NCBI GenBank assembly: GCA_041676005.1
Contig: JBAYST010000031.1
Location: 1-10,899 of the forward strand
Source of the DNA: JBAYST01 sp041676005
GTDB taxonomy: Bacteria; Bacillota_I; Bacilli_A; RFN20; CAG-826
DNA length: 10,899 bases
Direction of reading: 5' to 3'
The notes under the pieces are model-generated. The model ran no database searches, was not told the origin of the DNA, and saw only the letters and a program-made list of their open reading frames with translations. The stretch's first letter is position 1; every line of letters begins with the position of its first letter. Both the position numbers and the translations under genes were made by a program. Below are positions 1-6,417 of this stretch, piece by piece.

Positions 1-1076
1 TCAATAACAAACTATATGCGACAAGAGATCTACCGGTGAAGACATATTATCTTGGCCCGGTGTTCAGATATGAAAGGCCACAAAGTGGTCGCTATCGACA
101 ATTTCACCAATTTGGAGTTGAATCGCTTGGTGTAAAAAATGTTTTAAGCGATGTTGAAACTGCGATTTTAGGTTATGTGATTTTAAGTGCTCTAGGACTT
201 GAAAATGTCACCTTAAAAATCAACACTCTAGGAGATAAGGCGAGTCGGGACAATTACCGCCAAGCTTTAAAAGACTACTTCGCGCCAAAGCTTGAAAAAA
301 TGTGTGATGATTGTAAAGTTCGTTACGATGTTAATCCTTTGAGAATCTTGGATTGCAAAGTTCCTGAAGATCACGCCTTAGTTTTAAAGGCTCCGAAAAT
401 TGAAGATTATTTGAGCAAAGAAACAAAAGATAAGTTTTATGAAGTTGTGGACATTTTAAAAGAAACGGATGTGCCTTTTGAAATCGACTCAACTTTAGTC
501 AGAGGTCTAGATTATTATTCTGAATTCGTCTATGAATATCACTACACTTCAAAAAAAGGTGTTGATTATGGAGCACTTGGAGCTGGTGGTCATTATGATG
601 ATTTGATCGAAGAACTCGGAGGTCCAAGACTTTCCGGTGTCGGGTTTTCTTTTGGTATTGAACGGATTTACGCGGTATTAAAAGATGATGGAATCTTTCA
701 AGATCACAAGGAAGCAATTGATTTATACGTGATGCCGTTAGATGAAGAAGCGCGCGAATCCGCATTTTACCTGGCAAACGTTTTAAGAACTGCAGGATAC
801 AAAACCGAAATCAATCTTTCCGATACCAAAATCGGTGCGATGTTTAAAAAGGCTGAAAAGATTGGTGCTAAATTTGCGCTCATCATCGGAGAAAACGAAA
901 TCAATAATAAAACCGTTATCTTAAAAGATTTAAAAACCAAAGAGCAAGAAGAAGTTGATTTAAAAGTTTTGTTAGAAAAAATTGATAAAAATTTTGGAGA
1001 AAATTCTGAATGCAGCTGCCATCACCAAGATGAAGAAGGTTCGTGTCACTGTCATCACGATGATGAAGGAGAATAA
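1..1076 (+). CDS. hisS: Histidyl-tRNA synthetase, 3' part (5' end outside window)
   Basis: HisRS charges tRNA-His with histidine in the cytoplasm. The reading frame is open from the window edge (codons begin at base 3), and the residues before the GTG at 36 (NNKLYATRDLPVK) are typical HisRS sequence, so that GTG is an internal Val codon and the true start lies upstream. Visible class II signatures: motif 2 (FRYERPQSGRYRQFHQFG, bases 69-122), the histidine-specific RGLDYY (about 501-518), a variant of the GGGRYDGL motif reading GAGGHYDDL (about 577-603), and motif 3 (GVGFSFGIER, about 636-665). The anticodon-binding domain follows (about bases 720-990). Beyond the usual C-terminus is a 24-residue tail (1002-1073) with two copies of a Cys-x-Cys-His-His-acidic unit; this is not a normal part of the family. 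aspS follows 5 bp later and its ribosome-binding site is inside this gene's last codons. Identification is secure; the tail's function is unknown. Confidence 0.97.
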   Translation, partial: NNKLYATRDLPVKTYYLGPVFRYERPQSGRYRQFHQFGVESLGVKNVLSDVETAILGYVILSALGLENVTLKINTLGDKASRDNYRQALKDYFAPKLEKMCDDCKVRYDVNPLRILDCKVPEDHALVLKAPKIEDYLSKETKDKFYEVVDILKETDVPFEIDSTLVRGLDYYSEFVYEYHYTSKKGVDYGALGAGGHYDDLIEELGGPRLSGVGFSFGIERIYAVLKDDGIFQDHKEAIDLYVMPLDEEARESAFYLANVLRTAGYKTEINLSDTKIGAMFKKAEKIGAKFALIIGENEINNKTVILKDLKTKEQEEVDLKVLLEKIDKNFGENSECSCHHQDEEGSCHCHHDDEGE

Positions 1077-1081
1077 GATTT

Positions 1082-2806
1082 ATGAAAAGAACTTGTTTTA
1101 ATACTGAATTAACACTTAAAGACGTTGGGAAAAACGTTTCTTTATTTGGTTGGGTCGCAAAGCGAAGAGATCTCGGTTCGATTATTTTTATCGATTTAAG
1201 AGATCGCTCCGGTATCATTCAAATCATCGCTAAAGAAAAAAGTGCGATTCCGGATATTCGTAATGAATACGTCCTTAAAGTTGAAGGAACAGTGGCAAAA
1301 AAAGATGTCCCGAATAAAAATTTAAAGACAGGTGAAATCGAAATTATCGCGAGTAAAGTCGAAGTGATTAACGAAGCGATTACGACTCCACTTATCATAG
1401 ATGATAAAACTGACGCTTTAGAAGATATTCGTCTTAAGTATCGCTATTTAGATTTAAGACGGCCAGTCATGCAACATTACCTCGATATTCGTCACCAAAT
1501 CAAAATGGTCGTTCATCGCTATTTAAGTGAACATAAATTCATTGAAGTTGAAACTCCAATTCTCACTTTATCAACTCCTGAAGGCGCGCGCGATTACTTG
1601 GTTCCATCTCGAATTCACCATGGCTCGTTTTATGCCTTACCGCAGTCTCCACAGATTTTTAAACAATTGTTGATGATTGGAGGCTTGGAAAGGTATTATC
1701 AAATCGCCCGTTGTTTCCGTGATGAAGACCTCAGGGCAGATCGTCAACCTGATTTCACCCAAATTGATATCGAAACATCTTTCCTAGATCAAGATCAGTT
1801 TTTAACTCTTCTAGAAGGTTTACTTAAAGAAATATTTAAAACTGTCGTCGATTATGATGTTTCTTTGCCGCTTCGTCGTCTGTCTTATCGTGAAGCACTT
1901 GAAACTTACGGAAGTGATAAACCAGATACGAGATTTGGCTTACATTTAAAAGACGCAAATGAATTATTCAAAGATATTCCATTTGAGCCATTTAAAGAAA
2001 GTGAAGATATAAGGGCATTGATCATTCCTGATGTTGCAGATTTGACCACGCGTAAAGTAATTGATGAACTCGGACTTGAGGCAAAAAAATTCAATCCACG
2101 CGCTTTTGTAATTTTAAAAGTTGAAAATAATATTTTAAGTGGAAGCATTGCTAAATTTCTTGATGAAGAAAAACAGAACAAGATCATTAAAGAATTACCT
2201 TTAAAAGATAATGATATCCTCATTCTTGCGAGTGGAAAAAAGCAAAGAATTCTTCCTTTACTCGGGGCACTCCGGATGAGTTATGGCAAAAAACTCAATC
2301 TGATCAAACCAGGAACATACGATTTGCTTTGGGTTATTGATTTCCCTTTGTTTGAAAAGGAAACTGAAAGCGAAAGGATTACTTCTTCTCATCATCCTTT
2401 CACACGTCCGAAAGATGAAGACCTAAAATATTTAAAAACCGATCCCTTAAAAGTTCTGAGCTATGCTTATGACATCGTGATCAACGGTTATGAAGCGGGG
2501 GGCGGGTCTTTAAGAATTTACGATCAGAAAATCCAAAGAGAAATATTTGAAGTTCTCGGCTTGTCTCAAGAAAACATTAAAAGAAAATTTGGATTCTTCA
2601 TCGACGCTTTCCAATACGGAACGCCTCCGCATGCTGGTTTAGCATTTGGACTCGACCGTCTATCGATGATTTTAGGTGGAACAGAAAACATTCGTGACGT
2701 GATTGCTTTTCCTAAAAATCTCTCGGCAGTTTGTCCGATGACGATGGCTCCAGGAAGCGTTGATCAAGAACAACTCGATGAATTAGGTTTGAAAATTGTC
2801 AAATAA
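1082..2806 (+). CDS. aspS: Aspartyl-tRNA synthetase, bacterial type
   Basis: AspRS charges tRNA-Asp. The 574-residue length is normal for the bacterial form. An N-terminal OB-fold anticodon-binding domain (about residues 1-100; GWVAKRRDLGS at 23-33) is followed by the class II core with motif 2 (ARCFRDEDLRADRQPDF from residue 209), a bacterial GAD-type insertion (roughly 290-400) and motif 3 (GLAFGLDR, 519-526). The Leu in RRDLG is the residue usually seen in AspRS that charge only tRNA-Asp; non-discriminating enzymes often carry His there. I therefore infer a discriminating enzyme, with moderate confidence. The ATG start is supported by AAGGAGA at 1066-1072, nine bases upstream and inside the hisS coding end. 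The pairing with hisS is the same as in Bacillus subtilis. No terminator is visible after the TAA. Confidence 0.98.
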   Translation: MKRTCFNTELTLKDVGKNVSLFGWVAKRRDLGSIIFIDLRDRSGIIQIIAKEKSAIPDIRNEYVLKVEGTVAKKDVPNKNLKTGEIEIIASKVEVINEAITTPLIIDDKTDALEDIRLKYRYLDLRRPVMQHYLDIRHQIKMVVHRYLSEHKFIEVETPILTLSTPEGARDYLVPSRIHHGSFYALPQSPQIFKQLLMIGGLERYYQIARCFRDEDLRADRQPDFTQIDIETSFLDQDQFLTLLEGLLKEIFKTVVDYDVSLPLRRLSYREALETYGSDKPDTRFGLHLKDANELFKDIPFEPFKESEDIRALIIPDVADLTTRKVIDELGLEAKKFNPRAFVILKVENNILSGSIAKFLDEEKQNKIIKELPLKDNDILILASGKKQRILPLLGALRMSYGKKLNLIKPGTYDLLWVIDFPLFEKETESERITSSHHPFTRPKDEDLKYLKTDPLKVLSYAYDIVINGYEAGGGSLRIYDQKIQREIFEVLGLSQENIKRKFGFFIDAFQYGTPPHAGLAFGLDRLSMILGGTENIRDVIAFPKNLSAVCPMTMAPGSVDQEQLDELGLKIVK

Positions 2807-2823
2807 GATAATTACTAAATAAT
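2796..2823 (+). promoter_or_regulatory. Likely sigma-A promoter of tkt, overlapping the tandem repeat
   Basis: TTGTCA at 2796-2801 (5 of 6 to the -35 consensus) and AATAAT at 2818-2823 (5 of 6 to the -10 consensus) are 16 bp apart. The -35 is within the last codons of aspS and the -10 spans the junction of the first and second 11-bp repeats, so transcription would start near 2830 inside the array. Because each repeat carries another AATAAT (for example 2829-2834), the exact -10 is uncertain. The AT-rich background makes chance matches easy, so this is a prediction. Confidence 0.5.
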
Positions 2824-2840
2824 TACTAAATAATTACTAA
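2808..2840 (+). repeat. Three perfect 11-bp tandem repeats upstream of tkt (ATAATTACTAA x3)
   Basis: The unit ATAATTACTAA occurs head to tail at 2808-2818, 2819-2829 and 2830-2840, putting TACTAA on the same helix face every 11 bp (2813, 2824, 2835). It fills most of the 53-bp aspS-tkt gap and ends just before the tkt ribosome-binding site (AAGGAGA, 2844-2850). The same sequence in reverse complement lies upstream of dxs (7763-7792). The placement over the predicted -10 and start point suggests operator sites, but slippage-generated AT repeat is an alternative. Confidence 0.9.
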
Positions 2841-2859
2841 ATTAAGGAGAAATGAACAA

Positions 2860-4839
2860 ATGGCAGAAAAAATTAACATTGAACAATTAGCGGTTGCGGC
2901 AATTAGATCGCTCTGTATCGATGGAATCAACAAAGCGAATTCTGGACATCCAGGAATGGCTTTAGGAAGCGCTCCAACTCTTTACACTTTATGGACAAGA
3001 CATCTAAACGCAAATCCAAAAGACTCACATTGGATAAATCGAGATCGCTTTGTCTTATCCGCCGGTCATGCGAGTATGCTTTTATATACGATGCTCCACA
3101 TCAGCGGATACGATTTATCACTCGATGAGTTAAAAGCTTTTAGACAACTCGGCTCGAAAACTCCAGGTCATCCTGAATATGGTCATACCGATGGAGTCGA
3201 AGCGACAACCGGTCCTTTAGGACAAGGAATCGCTCAAGCGGTTGGAATGGCGATGGCTGAACAAGCTTTAGCGGCCCAATATCTCGATGGAGAAAAACTC
3301 ATCGACCATTACACTTATGTTCTTTCTGGTGATGGTTGCCTTCAAGAAGGACTTTCGCAAGAAGCGATCTCTTTAGCCGGTCATCAAAAATTAAATAAAC
3401 TCATTTTATTCTATGATGCGAACCAAGTAACACTTGATGGCGGACTCGATTTGACTTTTTCAGAAGATGTCAAAACGCGGTTCATCGCTTCAGGGTGGAA
3501 TGTTCTTGAAGTTTCAGACGGCAACGACATCGATGAAATCGATAAAGCGATCAAACAAGCAAAAAAGAGTAAAGATAAACCGACGATGATCATGATTCAT
3601 ACAGTGATTGGCTATGGTTCTTCAAAGCAAGGAACGAGCAAAGTTCATGGTTCTCCTTTAGGAATGGAAGATGGGAAAAAGACCAAGGTCGAAGCTTACG
3701 GTTTTGATCATGAAGAATTTCACGTTCCACTGGAAGTGTATAAACACTTTGAAGCAACTTTCGCAAAGCGCGGATTAAAACATTATGAAGCTTATCAAAA
3801 ATTATTGACTAAATACCAAAAATCTCATGCGGTTGAATTTGCTAAATTCGCTGCTTTGACAAAAGGTGACGTCTCTCGTTATCTCCCAGAAGAAATTCCA
3901 GAATTTGTCAGTGGAACAAGTGAATCGACTCGAAATGCTTCAGGTAAAGCATTAAATGCTTATATGTTGGCTTTACCGAATCTAATCGGTGGTTCAGCTG
4001 ATGTGGCAAGTAGCGTTATCACCAAAATTAATGGTGGGACAAACTTCGAACCCAATACTCGCTACGGGCATAATATCAACTGGGGAATTCGCGAATTTGC
4101 CATGGCGAGCGCGCAAAATGGGATGCTCCTTCACGGAGGACTTAAGACTTATGTCGGATGCTTTCTTGTCTTTGCTGATTATATGAAGTCTGCAATCCGC
4201 ACTGCTTGTATTTCTAATCTACCTGCAATTTATTTATTCTCACACGATAGCATTGCTGTCGGTGAAGATGGACCAACCCATCAACCGATTGAACATTTAG
4301 CGATGCTTCGTTCACTGCCGAATATTCATGTTATCCGTCCATGTGATGAACGAGAGACTTTTAGCGCCTGGAAACTCGCTCTTAAGAGCGAAAAAACACC
4401 AACCGCATTAATTCTTTCTCGTCAAAACTTACCGCTTATCGAAGGTAGTAGTGATAAAGGTGTTGCTCATGGTGGCTACGTCATTTCTAAAGAAAAGAAA
4501 AATCCGCGCCTTCTTATCATCGCGACGGGAAGCGAAGTATCACTCGCCATTGCTGCGCAGAAGAAACTTCTTGAAGAAGGAATTGATGTTCGTGTCGTTT
4601 CAATGCCATCAATTGAAATCTTCAATGAACAAGAAGCTAAATACCGTGATGAAGTCTTAAATCTTCCTCACAAAAAAAGAGTGTCGCTTGAAATGCTTTC
4701 AACTTTTGGTTGGGCCCGACTTGCAAAACACAATTACGGAATCGATACCTTTGGAGCTTCTGCACCTGCAAAGGACACGATGGCACATTTTGGTTTCACG
4801 CTTGATAAATTCGTTGAATTCATCAAAGGAATTCTATAA
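2860..4839 (+). CDS. tkt: Transketolase
   Basis: This cytoplasmic, thiamine-diphosphate- and Mg-dependent enzyme of the pentose phosphate pathway moves two-carbon ketol units between sugar phosphates. Its 659 residues match the usual transketolase length. In order: SGHPG with His30, GHAS with His70, GHPEYGHTDGVEATTGPLGQG (from 103), the thiamine-diphosphate and metal motif GDG (157-159) with Asn188, the HGSPLG loop, the pyrimidine-domain catalytic Glu412 (NWGIREF), the substrate His474 (GEDGPTHQP) and the C-terminal domain ending in the conserved FGASAPAKD region. The pattern SGHPG plus GEDGPTHQP identifies transketolase rather than DXS, which is also in this window. The ATG at 2860 has AAGGAGA nine bases upstream. 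It has its own predicted promoter in a repeat array and a strong terminator downstream, so it is probably a single-gene unit with possible read-through from aspS. Confidence 0.98.
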   Translation: MAEKINIEQLAVAAIRSLCIDGINKANSGHPGMALGSAPTLYTLWTRHLNANPKDSHWINRDRFVLSAGHASMLLYTMLHISGYDLSLDELKAFRQLGSKTPGHPEYGHTDGVEATTGPLGQGIAQAVGMAMAEQALAAQYLDGEKLIDHYTYVLSGDGCLQEGLSQEAISLAGHQKLNKLILFYDANQVTLDGGLDLTFSEDVKTRFIASGWNVLEVSDGNDIDEIDKAIKQAKKSKDKPTMIMIHTVIGYGSSKQGTSKVHGSPLGMEDGKKTKVEAYGFDHEEFHVPLEVYKHFEATFAKRGLKHYEAYQKLLTKYQKSHAVEFAKFAALTKGDVSRYLPEEIPEFVSGTSESTRNASGKALNAYMLALPNLIGGSADVASSVITKINGGTNFEPNTRYGHNINWGIREFAMASAQNGMLLHGGLKTYVGCFLVFADYMKSAIRTACISNLPAIYLFSHDSIAVGEDGPTHQPIEHLAMLRSLPNIHVIRPCDERETFSAWKLALKSEKTPTALILSRQNLPLIEGSSDKGVAHGGYVISKEKKNPRLLIIATGSEVSLAIAAQKKLLEEGIDVRVVSMPSIEIFNEQEAKYRDEVLNLPHKKRVSLEMLSTFGWARLAKHNYGIDTFGASAPAKDTMAHFGFTLDKFVEFIKGIL

Positions 4840-4853
4840 TTCGATCCAGTGAT

Positions 4854-4881
4854 AAAAGCGGTGGCTCGGCTACCGCTTTTT
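4854..4881 (+). terminator. Rho-independent terminator after tkt
   Basis: The arm AAAAGCGGTGGC (4854-4865) pairs with GGCTACCGCTTTT (4869-4880/1) to give a 12-bp stem with one G-U pair and a 3-base TCG loop, followed by a T run (4877-4881). It sits 15 bp after the tkt stop codon and is a strong, GC-centred intrinsic terminator. The A-rich left flank also makes it potentially functional on the opposite strand, but no gene reads from that side here. Confidence 0.92.
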
Positions 4882-5013
4882 GTTTACCTAAAACAATAAA
4901 GTCTTTTCAAATGTCTTTTCTTTTATTGATAAAAACACTTGAGGCTTCGTGGTGATTGAGATTGTTGACTTCTTTTCACTTTGGTCCTAAGAAAATTAAA
5001 AAAGTTTATTAGT

Positions 5014-5042
5014 TTGCATGATTAGTATATCTAAAATATAAT
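5014..5042 (+). promoter_or_regulatory. Predicted promoter of the asp23-nusB-xseAB operon
   Basis: A perfect -10 TATAAT (5037-5042) lies 17 bp downstream of a weak -35 TTGCAT (5014-5019). Transcription would begin near 5049, leaving a leader of only about 12 bases that starts at the ribosome-binding site GAGGTGA (5049-5055). A single TTAGTA, the hexamer of the tkt/dxs arrays, is in the spacer (5022-5027). The gap upstream of it (4882-5013) holds no gene. Confidence 0.6.
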
Positions 5043-5061
5043 AATCACGAGGTGAATATCG

Positions 5062-5403
5062 ATGGCAGATTATATTTATATCGACAACTTAGCAAAAAAA
5101 GGAAAGATTGGAATTTCTCGTTTGGTCTTTGAAGAAATTGTTTCAGAGGCAATCAGAGATTTACCAAACGTTGAAGAATCTTCAAAGAGACTTTTTAAAG
5201 GTCTAAAATTTTCATTGAATCGTCCGGTTCGCGCGACGATTAGAAATGGTGTTGCTCATATTTGGGTCGCTCTTGAAATCAAAAAGGGTATCGATGAGAA
5301 GCAACTTCTCGATCAACTCGATAAAAATATTCACGCTGCTTTAAACGAAGTCACAGAACAAGTTCCTTATGATGTCGAGTTTAAAATCGAGAAACGTTAC
5401 TAA
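5062..5403 (+). CDS. Asp23/Gls24 family envelope-stress protein (YqhY-like)
   Basis: This 113-residue protein has the compact Asp23 (DUF322) fold pattern. The N-terminal motif KGKIGISRLVFEEIVSEAI (about 13-31) corresponds to the family's 'G-x-I-x-I-x-x-x-V' opening. It is followed by a strand-rich centre (RATIRNGVAHIWVALEIKKG) and a C-terminal helix ending VPYDVEFKIEKRY. There is no signal peptide or membrane segment, so it is cytoplasmic. Family members act in cell-envelope homeostasis; the Bacillus paralogue YqhY is encoded next to nusB and is linked to fatty-acid (acetyl-CoA carboxylase) control, while staphylococcal Asp23 is held at the membrane by a partner protein. Position before nusB argues for a YqhY-type orthologue. 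The start is set by GAGGTGA six bases upstream. The biochemical role is not established from sequence. Confidence 0.88.
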   Translation: MADYIYIDNLAKKGKIGISRLVFEEIVSEAIRDLPNVEESSKRLFKGLKFSLNRPVRATIRNGVAHIWVALEIKKGIDEKQLLDQLDKNIHAALNEVTEQVPYDVEFKIEKRY

Positions 5404-5410
5404 CGGTGTG

Positions 5411-6013
5411 ATGAAAAAAACAAGAATTAAAAAACAAAAGAAACCACTGACGTATGTCGAAGCCCATAACAAAGCGTATTGGGCTTTTCATAAATCCTCA
5501 AGGATTTTGCTTTGGGCTGGCATTTTAAATATCGCTGGTTTATTAATCGGATTAATCCAAGCTTATTCTGAACCAATTTATATCGCCGACTACATCGAAG
5601 GCAGTATTTTATTCACTGCACTAGGTGGGAAGACGACTTTAAATTTTTCACTTGGCTTTGCGATGAGTGCATTCTTTTCTCGTCTAATCGAACTCGCCGC
5701 CTTACCGATCGCTGGTTTTATCGTTTTGATTGTCATCATCTCGATTATTTTTTCTGCCTTAGGTGTGTTTTTAGGAGTTTTTTCTGCTCAAGGGAAAAAG
5801 TGGGCACTTTTCACTGGTTTTGGATTTTATCTTCTAGATACCGCTTTTATCGTCGGATGTTATTTAATCGGTGAGCCAGTTTCTTTTTTGTGGATCTTCA
5901 TCGGAGTTCACTTCATCGTTCTTGGATTTTTATGCGTTGCGATTTTTCAATACTATCATCTCCACACGATTGAAAAAGTTTATCATTCGGGAGATAAAGG
6001 AGATAAACAATGA
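5411..6013 (+). CDS. Polytopic membrane protein of unknown function between asp23 and nusB
   Basis: I do not recognise a family. The 200-residue product from ATG 5411 has a highly basic N-terminus (MKKTRIKKQKK), a short cytoplasmic-looking segment, and about four to five hydrophobic helices: roughly residues 32-51, 80-125 (long enough for one or two spans around a proline at 99), 131-153 and 158-182. A short polar tail ends GDKGDKQ. The positive-inside rule puts the N-terminus in the cytoplasm. The frame stays open to an ATG at 5369, which would overlap the Asp23-family gene by 35 bp and has no ribosome-binding site; GTG 5408 is another candidate. No start has an ideal site (GGTG at 5405-5408 is too close to 5411), so translation may be coupled to the upstream stop at 5401-5403. 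The TGA stop overlaps the nusB ATG. Given the neighbour, a membrane partner for the Asp23-family protein is possible but unproven. Confidence 0.8.
   Translation: MKKTRIKKQKKPLTYVEAHNKAYWAFHKSSRILLWAGILNIAGLLIGLIQAYSEPIYIADYIEGSILFTALGGKTTLNFSLGFAMSAFFSRLIELAALPIAGFIVLIVIISIIFSALGVFLGVFSAQGKKWALFTGFGFYLLDTAFIVGCYLIGEPVSFLWIFIGVHFIVLGFLCVAIFQYYHLHTIEKVYHSGDKGDKQ
5990..6007 (+). promoter_or_regulatory. Duplicated GGAGATAAA with the nusB ribosome-binding site
   Basis: GGAGATAAA is repeated directly at 5990-5998 and 5999-6007, in frame with the end of the membrane-protein gene (Gly-Asp-Lys twice). The downstream copy provides AAGGAGA (5997-6003), six bases before the nusB ATG; the upstream copy gives a second Shine-Dalgarno-like sequence nine bases earlier. 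It may simply be a duplication that improved ribosome loading on nusB. Confidence 0.7.
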
Positions 6014-6417
6014 CTTTATCACGAAACAAAGCACAAGAAATGGCGATGAATATTATCTATCAAGCACTTTTATATCAAAATATGGGTGAAGATTTTGATA
6101 TCAAAGAATTAATCGCTTCAAATTTTGAGCTTCCGTTTGAAGAAGTCGACCTTTACGTTCGTCAAATCGTCGTCAGTGCGATTTTACATAAAGACGAAGC
6201 GATTGAAGTCTTTTCTAAAAACATGACGACCTGGAAATTTTCTCGTCTTGCCTTATTGATGCAATCCATCATGTTATTGAGCTATGCTCACTATTATCAC
6301 ATCAAAGATGTCGACAAAGGAGTCGTCATCGATGTCGCGATCAATTTAGCAAAAAAATATCTCGGAGCAAATGATTATAAATTCGTCAATGGAATTTTGG
6401 AGAACACACTTAAATGA
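6010..6417 (+). CDS. nusB: Transcription antitermination factor NusB
   Basis: NusB binds boxA RNA with NusE (ribosomal protein S10) and helps RNA polymerase resist termination in rRNA operons. The 135-residue, mostly helical protein is of normal length. The N-terminal SRNKAQEMAMNIIYQ corresponds to the family's R-x-x-A-R-E-x-A-x-x-x-L-(F/Y)-Q helix, and the C-terminal half is clearly NusB: NMTTWKFSRLALLMQSIMLLSYAHYY followed by VVIDVAINLAKKY and the signature KFVNGILENTLK. The ATG overlaps the preceding TGA in ATGA (6010-6013), and its own TGA overlaps the xseA ATG in the same way, so the three genes are very likely translationally coupled. The position matches the nusB-xseAB cluster of Bacillota, though folD, usually next, is absent. 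Confidence 0.94.
   Translation: MTLSRNKAQEMAMNIIYQALLYQNMGEDFDIKELIASNFELPFEEVDLYVRQIVVSAILHKDEAIEVFSKNMTTWKFSRLALLMQSIMLLSYAHYYHIKDVDKGVVIDVAINLAKKYLGANDYKFVNGILENTLK

Noticed and set aside
36..38. GTG at 36 as the hisS start
   Set aside because: Upstream in-frame residues to the window edge are conserved HisRS sequence, so the gene is truncated by the window and this is an internal Val codon.
499..777. Open frames on the minus strand inside hisS, aspS, tkt, xseA and dxs (for example 499-777, 916-1218, 1906-2223)
   Set aside because: They lie antisense to strongly conserved genes, have no ribosome-binding site or recognisable domain, and look like shadow frames.
2807..2859. Reading the tkt-upstream tandem repeat as a CRISPR-like array or attachment site
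   Set aside because: Units are contiguous 11-mers without spacers, and no cas, integrase or other mobile gene is nearby.
4894..4928. CAATAAA/TTTATTG inverted repeat and two GTCTTTTC copies (4901, 4913) in the tkt-asp23 gap, as a regulatory RNA or operator
   Set aside because: Seven AT-rich pairs around a 20-base loop and an 8-bp repeat are weak and fit chance in this composition.
5871..6089. Plus-strand 72-codon frame across the membrane-protein/nusB junction
   Set aside because: It overlaps two better-supported genes in another frame and resembles no family.
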